The notes: generated from the letters alone by a model not told the origin. A stretch of DNA of 6,656 nucleotides from an uncultured Ruminococcus sp. (GCA_946612185.1 CAMOEP010000133.1:1-6656); one strand, 5' to 3'; numbered from the stretch's first letter, positions 1 to 6,577 are shown. A program made the numbers and translations.

Positions 1-111
1 AAAAATCCTGCGCATCTATTCTTCAAGATTTAATTGGTACATCAATATAAAATCGTTCTCAGATCAAAGAAGCCTCATTTACAAACGTTTCATCAGCAAA
101 TATTACTCCAA

Positions 112-161
112 TTCAACCGGCAGTTGATTCTCTGTGACAGCAAGTACATCTGTTCAACTGC
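112..161. promoter_or_regulatory. Inverted-repeat cluster upstream of the xylanase promoter
   Basis: Three related words sit just upstream of the -35 box: TTCAAC (112-117 region), GTTGA (123-127) and TTCAACTGC (153-161). GCAGTTGA (120-127) and TCAACTGC (154-161) form a perfect 8-bp inverted repeat 26 nt apart, and TCAAC/GTTGA (113-127) form a closer 5-bp one. A further short palindrome, CTGT-G-ACAG, lies at 132-140. The placement just upstream of -35 suits an activator binding region, but this is inference. The match lengths are modest and chance is not excluded. The rest of positions 1-111 shows nothing that I can assign. Confidence 0.3.
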
Positions 162-168
162 AACTTTA

Positions 169-198
169 TTGAAAACCTTCCGCTGTATTATGTATAAT
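169..198 (+). promoter_or_regulatory. Sigma-A type promoter of the xylanase gene
   Basis: The -35 box is TTGAAA at 169-174 and the -10 box is a perfect TATAAT at 193-198, with an 18-nt spacer. Transcription would start near 205, which leaves a short leader of about 30 nt before the ATG at 236. The octamer TATTGAAA that contains the -35 box is repeated exactly at the promoter of the PL11 gene (3752-3759). Confidence 0.7.
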
Positions 199-222
199 AA
201 AAATATCGAACATGAGATTTTC

Positions 223-232
223 AAGAGGTGAG
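223..232 (+). promoter_or_regulatory. Ribosome binding site that decides the xylanase start
   Basis: AAGAGGTGAG lies a few bases before the ATG at 236. An in-frame ATG at 212 would add eight residues (MRFSRGEK), but it has no Shine-Dalgarno sequence and the real site lies inside that extension. The start at 236 also opens directly into a textbook Lys/Arg-rich signal peptide. Confidence 0.75.
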
Positions 233-235
233 AAA

Positions 236-2611
236 ATGAAAAAAAGACAATTCTGGTCTGTAATTGTGGCTGTTGCAGTAAGTGTATCATCGCTTACATG
301 GGCTCCGATAGTTCCGTGGACTTCACAGGCTGCGGAGGTAGTGTACAACGATTTTGAGGAGAGCTACGGCGGCTGGTACGGCAATGCCGACAATGTCGTG
401 CTTACTGCTGAAGACGGCTGCGGAGCAGATCTATCAAGGGGAATGAAGGTCGCCGGAAGAACTTCGCCATTTGACGGCGCATCATCAGCTAAAGGGTTCT
501 ATCTTTCAGGCGATACGGAATATGATTACAGCGTAAAGGTCTACAGCACAAAAGCTGAAAAATTTCATGTTACGCTGACCTACGCCGATGAGAAAACAGG
601 AAAAGAGACAACAGCCGGATTGTTGACCTCTGACACCAAGGCAGACACCTGGACGGAACTCAGAGCTTCTTTCAAAGCTCCCGAAAATACCTGCGGATAT
701 CTTCTGACAATCACAACAGATTCAACTGACGATTTTTCATTTGATGATGTAAGGATAACTGCCGACAAGCCAGTCAATACGGCTTATGCCGCAGATGAAA
801 AAGGACTGAAAGACGAGTTTGCATCTTATTTCCGTGTGGGCAATACCCTTAACAACGAGACCGTCAAGGACAGCAAGCTGACAGCTATGATAATGAAGGA
901 GTACAACAGCATCACCTGCGGAAACCAGATGAAACCGGACTACCTCATGGTCCAGTCCCAGAGCAGCGGCGATAACGTGGGGATCTCGCTGAAAAGCTGT
1001 GCATCCATACTGGATTTCTGCCAGGCAAACAATATCGGTCTCCGCGGACACACCTTAGTCTGGCACGCCCAAACTCCCAGCTGGTTCTTCAAGAAGGATT
1101 TCGACAACAACGGAGCGTGGGTGGACAAGTCCACAATGGACAAGCGTCTTGAAAACTACATTAAAACAGTTTTTGAGGAGATAGGCAGGCAGTATCCGAA
1201 GCTGGATCTGTACGCTTACGATGTGTGCAATGAGTGCGTTGCGAATACGCAGGATCTCATTGACAATAACAAAGGTATCCGTAAAGCCGGTGACCATAAG
1301 GTCGATAACGGTTCCTCTGCATGGGTGCAGATATACGGAGATAACAGCTATGTTGAGAAGGCGTTCACATACGCAAAGAAATACGCCCCCGACGGCTGTG
1401 ACCTCTACTACAATGACTACAACGAATACTGGGACGGAAAGCGTGACCGGATATACGATCTGTGCAAACCGCTTTATGAGAAGGGCGTCCTTGACGGTAT
1501 CGGTATGCAGTCACACATTTCTGCCAACAAGACCGGCTTTGGCGGAACAGAATCCTACATCAAGGCAATGAAGAAGTTCCTTTCTATCGGCTGCGATGTT
1601 CAGATAACCGAGCTTGACATAAGTCTTGAAAAGGGCAAATACACTCTCCAGGATCAGGCGGACAAGTATGAGGCGATATTCCGTGCTGCAATGGACTGGA
1701 ACGATTCTCCTCAATCCAACGGACGAGTAAAGGCTATATGTATGTGGGGACTTTACGACAAGCTGTCCTGGATCGGCGCCGAGAACAAGCCGCTTCTCTT
1801 TGATGACAACGTAAAGCCCAAGCTGGCTTATGAGAGGCTGACCGGAATGATCCACGGTTCGGAATGGGGAGAGATTGTTGTTCCGCAGACTGTGGAACCA
1901 GATGAGAACGGCTGGTATTTCCACAGCACCTTCGAGGACGGCACTGACGGCTGGTCAGCAAGAGGCAGTGCCGAGATTCTGGTCAGCGGAAGAAAGGGCT
2001 TTGAAAGTCCGCAGTCGCTTCTGGTAAGGGAGCGGACTTCTTCCTGGCACGGCGCTTCCTATGCCCTTGACACAAGAGCGTTCCTGCCCGGAAATGAGTA
2101 CAGCTTCAGTACGAATGTTACCTACTTTGACGGTGATGACGGAGATAAATTCTATCTTAAACTGCAATACACTGACAGTGAAGGCAAGGCAAGATATTCC
2201 ACCATTGCTGAGGGCACTGGAATTAAAGAACAGTGGGTGCAGCTTGAGAATACTGCTTACAAGATACCCGATGACGCTTCGGATATGAGCATCTATGTGG
2301 AGACCGCCGACACCGCCAACAATTTCTATATAGACGAGACCATAGGCGCAGTTGCCGGAACAGTCATAAATGGCGCAGGACAGCCTGAGATCCCAACTCA
2401 GCAGGAAATGATCCTGGGCGACATCGACGGTGACAAGCGTATAACCGTGTTCGATATGATCCTTGCCAAACAGGGACTTGTGGACGATTTCGGCTCTGAC
2501 GGAGAATCAATGGCAGCGGATGTGGACGGCAGCGGAAAATTCGAGATCAACGACGCTGTACTGCTCCAGAAATTCCTGCTTGGCCGGATAAGAGAATTTC
2601 CTGCAAATTAA
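236..2611 (+). CDS. Secreted GH10 endo-1,4-beta-xylanase with two CBM22-type modules and a C-terminal dockerin
   Basis: The 791-residue product is an exported endo-beta-1,4-xylanase predicted to act outside the cell on a cellulosome. Residues 1-33 are a signal peptide (MKKRQFW, hydrophobic core, SQAAEV cleavage region). Residues 36-175 resemble CBM22 (GGWYG, GRTSPFDGA). Residues 195-540 are the GH10 barrel: NQMKPD (230-235), RGHTLVWH (270-277), acid/base E333 in DVCNEC, GIGMQSH (421-427), nucleophile E459 in QITELDIS, WGLYDKLSW (504-512), PLLFD (519-523). Residues 560-710 form a second CBM22-like module with RTSSWHGA. The dockerin at 728-786 has two EF-hand loops, D729/D731/D733/D740 and D762/D764/S766/D773, so cohesin binding is expected. 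In the barrel, the family's usual ENxMK is GNQMK, and cysteines (C331, C334) stand near the acid/base. The gene is monocistronic with its own promoter and terminator. Family and catalytic residues are clear; activity is inferred from family, and the second CBM could be another CBM4_9-clan member. Confidence 0.95.
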   Translation: MKKRQFWSVIVAVAVSVSSLTWAPIVPWTSQAAEVVYNDFEESYGGWYGNADNVVLTAEDGCGADLSRGMKVAGRTSPFDGASSAKGFYLSGDTEYDYSVKVYSTKAEKFHVTLTYADEKTGKETTAGLLTSDTKADTWTELRASFKAPENTCGYLLTITTDSTDDFSFDDVRITADKPVNTAYAADEKGLKDEFASYFRVGNTLNNETVKDSKLTAMIMKEYNSITCGNQMKPDYLMVQSQSSGDNVGISLKSCASILDFCQANNIGLRGHTLVWHAQTPSWFFKKDFDNNGAWVDKSTMDKRLENYIKTVFEEIGRQYPKLDLYAYDVCNECVANTQDLIDNNKGIRKAGDHKVDNGSSAWVQIYGDNSYVEKAFTYAKKYAPDGCDLYYNDYNEYWDGKRDRIYDLCKPLYEKGVLDGIGMQSHISANKTGFGGTESYIKAMKKFLSIGCDVQITELDISLEKGKYTLQDQADKYEAIFRAAMDWNDSPQSNGRVKAICMWGLYDKLSWIGAENKPLLFDDNVKPKLAYERLTGMIHGSEWGEIVVPQTVEPDENGWYFHSTFEDGTDGWSARGSAEILVSGRKGFESPQSLLVRERTSSWHGASYALDTRAFLPGNEYSFSTNVTYFDGDDGDKFYLKLQYTDSEGKARYSTIAEGTGIKEQWVQLENTAYKIPDDASDMSIYVETADTANNFYIDETIGAVAGTVINGAGQPEIPTQQEMILGDIDGDKRITVFDMILAKQGLVDDFGSDGESMAADVDGSGKFEINDAVLLQKFLLGRIREFPAN

Positions 2612-2625
2612 CCTGTATAGCCCAG

Positions 2626-2658
2626 AAAACCACACTGACTCAGTCAGGGTGGTTTTTT
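2626..2658 (+). terminator. Rho-independent terminator of the xylanase gene
   Basis: AAAACCAC (2626-2633) pairs with GTGGTTTT (2649-2656). After one A/G mismatch, CTGAC (2635-2639) pairs with GTCAG (2643-2647) around a TCA loop. The stem runs into six Ts (2653-2658). It starts 15 nt after the stop codon and separates the xylanase from the regulator gene. Confidence 0.85.
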
Positions 2659-2675
2659 GCTTCTTCATGTCATTA

Positions 2676-2704
2676 TTGCTTTTTCTGAACATATGTGCTA
2701 TAAT
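2676..2704 (+). promoter_or_regulatory. Promoter of the Xre-type regulator gene
   Basis: TTGCTT (2676-2681) and a perfect TATAAT (2699-2704) are 17 nt apart, and TGC directly before the -10 box makes it an extended -10. Transcription would start near 2711. The Shine-Dalgarno AGGAG is at 2736-2740, 8 nt before the ATG. A weak AT-only inverted repeat, TTTATA/TATAAA (2706-2724), overlaps the likely start point and could be an autoregulatory operator, but in such AT-rich DNA it may mean nothing. Confidence 0.7.
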
Positions 2705-2748
2705 ATTTATATAAAAGTTATAAACTCTTTTCGACAGGAGATATAATA

Positions 2749-3645
2749 ATGACAACAAAGAAATCCTTCCATTCTAATCTTGCCAAAAGACGCAAGGAAC
2801 TGGGACTTACTCAGGAAATGCTGGCACAGAAAATAAATGTTTCTTCCCAGGCTGTATCAAAATGGGAAAAATCAAGCTATCCTGACCCGGAATTACTTCC
2901 TGATATAGCCAAAGCTCTCAATACTTCCATAGATTCGTTGTTCGGAAACAGATCCGGCGATGCCGAGATCGACATATTTCAGCTGGTGCATGACAGGATC
3001 CAGTCTTTATCACCTGATAAGCGTTCAAAGTTCATGATACAACTGTTTTATTCCGCTATTTATGCCTATAATCCGTCATTCACTGCGCCAAGGGATATAA
3101 ATAAGGATTATGACAAAGAAACATACGCCGGGATCAAAACCGATTACGACATCGCTATTGAAAGATTAAACCCGGATCTTCGCTATTTTGTTTATCTGGA
3201 AACGCCCGAAAACGGAGTGAACAACTATTTCACCAACATGAAGAACATGGCACGGCTTTTCTATACTATTTCTGATGAGGACGGAATCCGTATCGTGAGC
3301 TATCTCGGCGGCGGAAGACGCAACAAAATGCACTCCGTTCCCATTATCTCAAAAAGGCTGAACATTCCGGTTGAGAAGGTGCAGTATGTTATCGACCGCC
3401 TTAACCGCCTCGGAATTGTATGGAGAGTAAGTGTTGACATGACCGAAAAATCGCAGATCATGTATGGTTATACCCATAATCAGGCTTTGCCGGTCATACT
3501 TGTACTTGCTCAGAGTATATGCAGCTATTTCGGCGCATGGGATCCTTCCTATGACGATTATTCCCTGGGAGTATTCAAGGACGAAACAGGCAAGATGGAC
3601 AACTCACTTCCTGAGGTCTCATTCTGGAAAGAAAACGAAAAATAA
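2749..3645 (+). CDS. Xre-family transcriptional regulator with a C-terminal winged-helix-like region
   Basis: The 298-residue protein has no signal peptide or membrane segment, so it is cytoplasmic. Residues 9-65 are a Cro/C1-type helix-turn-helix: RKELGLTQEMLAQKI, then VSSQAVSKWEKSSYPDPELL with the recognition helix SQAVSKWE, then IAKALNTSIDSLF. Residues 66-165 are an unassigned linking region with several Tyr/Phe-rich helices. Residues 168-230 look like a second DNA-binding winged helix: a helix with LFYTISDEDGIRIVSYL, then SVPIISKRLNIPVEKVQYVIDRLNRLGIVWR, which has the spacing of an ArsR/MarR-like helix-turn-helix and wing. This second assignment is an inference from pattern only. The gene has its own promoter and terminators on both sides, so it is transcribed alone. 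Its place between two dockerin enzymes suggests, but does not show, that it controls one or both. It could also be an unrelated regulator. No effector is recognisable. Confidence 0.85.
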   Translation: MTTKKSFHSNLAKRRKELGLTQEMLAQKINVSSQAVSKWEKSSYPDPELLPDIAKALNTSIDSLFGNRSGDAEIDIFQLVHDRIQSLSPDKRSKFMIQLFYSAIYAYNPSFTAPRDINKDYDKETYAGIKTDYDIAIERLNPDLRYFVYLETPENGVNNYFTNMKNMARLFYTISDEDGIRIVSYLGGGRRNKMHSVPIISKRLNIPVEKVQYVIDRLNRLGIVWRVSVDMTEKSQIMYGYTHNQALPVILVLAQSICSYFGAWDPSYDDYSLGVFKDETGKMDNSLPEVSFWKENEK

Positions 3646-3654
3646 CACGTTCCG

Positions 3655-3695
3655 AAAAATACCGCACAAAGAAAGCCTTTGTGCGGTATTTTTTT
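3655..3695 (+). terminator. Rho-independent terminator of the regulator gene
   Basis: ATACCGCACAAAG (3659-3671) pairs perfectly with CTTTGTGCGGTAT (3677-3689) around a 5-nt loop. It is flanked by AAAA on the left and followed by a run of Ts to 3695. The A-run on the left means that it may also stop transcription coming from the other strand. It starts 9 nt after the stop codon. Confidence 0.93.
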
Positions 3696-3753
3696 CTAAA
3701 CCGGGAGTTGGATCAGTCGTATTTCAAGGAGAACGGTTTAAATTACAAGGCTA

Positions 3754-3782
3754 TTGAAATCAATTTACTGCGGGTATATAAT
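3754..3782 (+). promoter_or_regulatory. Sigma-A type promoter of the PL11 lyase gene
   Basis: TTGAAA (3754-3759) and a perfect TATAAT (3777-3782) are 17 nt apart, giving transcription from about 3789 and a leader of about 95 nt. The open frame reaches back to a TTG at 3754, but that codon lies within the -35 box itself, so it cannot be a start for this transcript. Confidence 0.75.
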
Positions 3783-3808
3783 GGATATAGCGAAAACGTT
3801 GAAATGCT

Positions 3809-3863
3809 CCTGTATCCGCCGGATAGGAAGTGAAGAATATGCCAGTATCAGGCGGATATCAGG
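3809..3863 (+). promoter_or_regulatory. Structured 5' leader of the PL11 gene (candidate regulatory hairpin)
   Basis: CCTGTATCCGCC (3809-3820) can pair over 12 bp with GGCGGATATCAGG (3851-3863), with one bulged T at 3859 and a loop of about 30 nt. The left arm can instead fold locally, TATCC (3813-3817) with GGATA (3821-3825), so the two folds exclude each other. TATCAGG occurs twice, 11 nt apart, at 3846-3852 and 3857-3863. The long stem ends 7 nt before the GAGGAGG site, close enough to affect ribosome access. I recognise no known riboswitch class. The pairing is seen; the regulatory role is inference. Confidence 0.4.
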
Positions 3864-3870
3864 TATGAAT

Positions 3871-3877
3871 GAGGAGG
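3871..3877 (+). promoter_or_regulatory. Ribosome binding site that decides the PL11 start
   Basis: GAGGAGG lies 5 nt before the ATG at 3883, and that ATG opens into a typical signal peptide. An in-frame ATG at 3864 lies upstream of this site, has no good Shine-Dalgarno sequence of its own, and would put extra residues before the signal peptide. Confidence 0.8.
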
Positions 3878-3882
3878 CTTTT

Positions 3883-6438
3883 ATGAAAAGGAATGTCAAA
3901 GCAGTATCACTGGCACTGTCTGCTGTAATAGCAGTTCAGTCAATGCAATTTGTACCTGCTGTAATAAACGCAGCGGAACCAGATCATGCCGCTGTTGTAA
4001 GCGATACTATACTTAGCGGCGCAGAGTATAACATAGTCAATAAACTCAGCGGAAAGCTCATGACAGCCGACAGCGACGGAAACGTAATGCAGTCTGCCCA
4101 GGCAGAAGGAGCTTCGCAGAGCTGGCTTATTATCAGCAATGGAAATGGATATTACAGACTGGTTCCCGGTTCTGACCGCAGCATGGCTCTTACAGTGGAG
4201 GAGCCTTCCGCACTTAACGGCGGAAACATCTGCATAGCTGAATATACAGGCGGCGACGCTCAGCTTTTCAGCATTGAATGGGACGGTTCAGCCTATTACC
4301 TGACAACAAAATGCTCTGAGGGTGCTTCCGCACTTGATGTTAAAGGAAAGAGCAGATCAGACGGCACTAACATTCACCAGTACAAGTATCAGGGAAGCGA
4401 TAACCAGCGCTTTGACATCACACCTGTTGGAAATGAATACTCCTGGATAAGGGGCGATCTTGATTTTAACGGCGTGGTAAACTGCATGGATATGATCCGC
4501 CTGAGACAGCTGCTTGCTGAGGGCGCAGAGGATCCGCTGCCCGGCATTGCCGACCTGAATGCTGATGGAAATACAGATGCTGCCGACGGTCAGCTGATGC
4601 AGGATTTTCTGCTTGGCAAGAATGTCGATATTCAGCCATATTATAAATTGAGGTATAATGCACCTGAGATCTCAGAGCCTGCAACAGACCCGGAGCCCGC
4701 AGTTACTCCGGTTCAGCCCGAAAAAGAGGGCAAGCGCAAAATGGAATATCTTGACCGAGGTGTTTATGCTGTCAGCACCGGCAAAAATATATTCGTAAGC
4801 TGGAGAAGCCTTGCTGACGATGCCGACGGTATGGCTTTCAATGTATACCGTACTACTGACGGAAAGAGCGTCAAGCTAAATGATAAGCCCATAACAGACA
4901 GCACCAATTTCACCGACAAGACTGCTGACCTGAAAAAGAACAATACCTATGCAGTCAAAGCGGTCGTAAACGGCAAAGAATCGGATACTGACGGAAGCTA
5001 TACACTGAAAGGCAATTCAACTGCACAGGTACAGATACTTGACATTAAAAAGGGCGGCGAGATACATTTCGTCTGGGCAGGTGATTTCAATGGTGACGGT
5101 GCTTACGACTACCTCGTTGACCGCTGTGCTGACAACCATCAGAAACTCGAAGCATATCTCAATGACGGCACTTACCTGTGGACCGTTGACATGGGTGTAA
5201 ACAGTGAGAACAAGAACAACATCACTCCCGGCGCTTCAACTATAGATGTGGGTATGTGGGACGGTGTTACCACTTATGATATGGACAGCGACGGATACTG
5301 CGATGTTATCGTGCGTATTGCTGACGGGGTGAAATTCGGTGACGGAAAGACCTATAAGAACACCAAGACCAATGCACAGGCTATCGCTGTGATCGACGGA
5401 AGGACCGGCGCACTTAAAGCAGAAGCTCCTGTGCCTGACGTCTATATCAAGATAGGTCCTATGGCGTGTATGATGGAGATAGGCTATCTTGACGGCGTGA
5501 ATCCCAGCGTTATCTGCTGGTTAAAAAACCGGAATAAAAACAAATCCTTCAACAGCATCAATGCAGCATACGGATATGAGAACGGAAAGTTCACTATGCG
5601 CTGGAAGTATGATAATAAGAACAGCTATGCCGAGGCTCATCAGATAAGAGTTGCAGATGTTGACTACGACGGCAAGGATGAAGTCCTCCACATGGGATAC
5701 TGTATCGACGGAAACGGAAAGCTGAGGTATCACATGGACGATATTATCCACGGCGACCGTTGGTTCGTAGGCTCATTCAAAAACGCAAACAACGGCAAAC
5801 AGATGATGGGATACGGCGTTCAGCAGCGGCACACCGGCGGCTTGCTCGAATACATATACAATGCCGCTACAGGAAAGATAATCTGGACAAATTATTCAAA
5901 GGATACAAAGGAACTTATTGACGTAGGCAGAGGAAATGTAGGCGATATAGACCCTCGCTATGAAGGATATGAGTGCTGGTCATTCCAGGGACTTTACACC
6001 AATGAAGGAAAGAAAATAAGCTCCGACAATCTCTATCCTTCCATAAGACTGTGGTGGGACGGCGATGCTCTTGCAGAATCATACAATGACGGAAAAATAG
6101 AAAAGTGGGACTATAAGAATACCGCTACCCTTCGCATTGCTTCAACATGGAAAATGACAGACTGTAAAGGAAGCTACAGAGGCGCTCCCATGTTCTACGG
6201 AGATATTCTCGGTGACTGGCGTGAAGAGGTCATCATGACAAGCGCAGATTATTCCAAGCTCGTTATACTTTCAACTGTTGACGAAACAAAAATAAAACTT
6301 CCTTGTCTTGCGCAGGATCCGTGCTATAGAAACTGCATGACCGCCAAGGGCTATTACCAGTCACACATGACCAGCTTCTATATCGGAGACGGAATGGATA
6401 TGCCTTTTGCGCCCGATATTGCAATAATAAAAAAATAA
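3883..6438 (+). CDS. Secreted PL11 rhamnogalacturonan lyase with CBM13 and an internal dockerin
   Basis: The 851-residue product is predicted to cleave the rhamnogalacturonan-I backbone of pectin by beta-elimination, outside the cell on a cohesin scaffold. Residues 1-31 are a signal peptide (MKRNVKAV, hydrophobic core, VINAAEP). Residues 42-181 are a ricin-type CBM13 with three repeats marked by QSW (79-81), QLF and QRF. Residues 191-247 are a dockerin with loops D192/D194/N196/D203 and D224/N226/D228/D235. A Pro/Glu/Thr-rich linker follows (about 250-283). Residues 286-850 match PL11: MEYLDRGVYAVSTG, an Ig-like N-terminal part, then a beta-propeller with acidic, probably calcium-binding loops DFNGDGAYDY (401-410), DMDSDGYCDV (466-475) and DVDYDGKDEV (592-601), IIHGDRWFVG (621-630), GDIDPRYEGYECWS (687-700) and GDILGDWREEV (773-783). 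The dockerin sits inside the protein, unlike the C-terminal one of the xylanase. Family assignment is firm; endo or exo action cannot be told from sequence alone. Confidence 0.94.
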   Translation: MKRNVKAVSLALSAVIAVQSMQFVPAVINAAEPDHAAVVSDTILSGAEYNIVNKLSGKLMTADSDGNVMQSAQAEGASQSWLIISNGNGYYRLVPGSDRSMALTVEEPSALNGGNICIAEYTGGDAQLFSIEWDGSAYYLTTKCSEGASALDVKGKSRSDGTNIHQYKYQGSDNQRFDITPVGNEYSWIRGDLDFNGVVNCMDMIRLRQLLAEGAEDPLPGIADLNADGNTDAADGQLMQDFLLGKNVDIQPYYKLRYNAPEISEPATDPEPAVTPVQPEKEGKRKMEYLDRGVYAVSTGKNIFVSWRSLADDADGMAFNVYRTTDGKSVKLNDKPITDSTNFTDKTADLKKNNTYAVKAVVNGKESDTDGSYTLKGNSTAQVQILDIKKGGEIHFVWAGDFNGDGAYDYLVDRCADNHQKLEAYLNDGTYLWTVDMGVNSENKNNITPGASTIDVGMWDGVTTYDMDSDGYCDVIVRIADGVKFGDGKTYKNTKTNAQAIAVIDGRTGALKAEAPVPDVYIKIGPMACMMEIGYLDGVNPSVICWLKNRNKNKSFNSINAAYGYENGKFTMRWKYDNKNSYAEAHQIRVADVDYDGKDEVLHMGYCIDGNGKLRYHMDDIIHGDRWFVGSFKNANNGKQMMGYGVQQRHTGGLLEYIYNAATGKIIWTNYSKDTKELIDVGRGNVGDIDPRYEGYECWSFQGLYTNEGKKISSDNLYPSIRLWWDGDALAESYNDGKIEKWDYKNTATLRIASTWKMTDCKGSYRGAPMFYGDILGDWREEVIMTSADYSKLVILSTVDETKIKLPCLAQDPCYRNCMTAKGYYQSHMTSFYIGDGMDMPFAPDIAIIKK

Positions 6439-6459
6439 CAGGTCTGCACCCTGTTATTT
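6433..6459 (+). terminator. Hairpin overlapping the PL11 stop codon
   Basis: AAATAACAGG (6433-6442) pairs with CCTGTTATTT (6450-6459) around a 7-nt loop, and the stop codon lies inside the left arm. No T-run follows, so it is a weak or partial terminator, or a 3' end stabiliser. The second hairpin at 6502-6529 is the better terminator. Confidence 0.4.
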
Positions 6460-6501
6460 ATAGAAAACTGAAATATTTGTAAGGGGATAGATCAGGTAAT
6501 G

Positions 6502-6529
6502 CGGCAGCTGTATTCAGGCTGCCGTTTTT
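6502..6529 (+). terminator. Rho-independent terminator downstream of the PL11 gene
   Basis: CGGCAGC (6502-6508) pairs with GCTGCCG (6518-6524) around a 9-nt loop, followed by five Ts (6525-6529). It is the likely end point of the PL11 transcript, about 65 nt after the stop codon. Confidence 0.8.
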
Positions 6530-6536
6530 CGTTCAA

Positions 6537-6577
6537 TTTCCTAATACTTTCCTAATATGAGAATTTTCTGATATAAC
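6537..6577 (+). promoter_or_regulatory. Candidate activated promoter with an 11-bp-period direct repeat
   Basis: TTTCCTAATA occurs at 6537-6546 and again at 6548-6557, a period of 11 bp or one helical turn. It is followed by an extended -10 box, TGA-TATAAC (6569-6577). The second repeat falls where a -35 box would be (about 6549-6554) and no good -35 hexamer is present. This layout is usual for promoters activated by OmpR/PhoB-type response regulators. Transcription would run rightward out of the window, starting near 6584. No target gene is visible. Confidence 0.4.

Noticed and set aside
79..93. Possible catabolite-response (cre) site around AAACGTTT
   Set aside because: The central CG and flanking AAA/TTT fit, but the outer TG and CA positions of the cre consensus do not, leaving several mismatches.
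34..231. Open frame of 65 codons from a TTG, ahead of the xylanase gene
   Set aside because: No ribosome binding site, it runs through the repeat cluster and the promoter of the xylanase gene, and the product resembles no protein family.
212..235. Earlier in-frame ATG for the xylanase
   Set aside because: It would lie only a few bases after the predicted transcript start without a Shine-Dalgarno sequence, and the good site AAGAGGTGAG lies inside this extension.
1511..1961. Antisense open frames opposite the xylanase (137 and 75 codons)
   Set aside because: They mirror the codon pattern of the clearly real GH10 gene, have no good ribosome binding sites and no recognisable domains.
2706..2724. 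TTTATA/TATAAA inverted repeat as operator of the regulator gene
   Set aside because: Only six AT-only base pairs in an AT-rich leader; such a match is likely by chance, so it is only mentioned with the promoter.
3464..3757. 97-codon open frame overlapping the end of the regulator gene
   Set aside because: It is out of frame with a convincing protein, crosses the terminator at 3655-3695, and its translation looks like frame-shadow sequence.
3754..3882. N-terminal extension of the PL11 protein by 43 residues
   Set aside because: The first codon lies within the -35 box of the gene's own promoter, and the extension would place a long non-signal segment before a clear signal peptide.
5521..5751. 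76-codon antisense open frame within the PL11 gene
   Set aside because: It overlaps conserved PL11 propeller sequence and has no support of its own.
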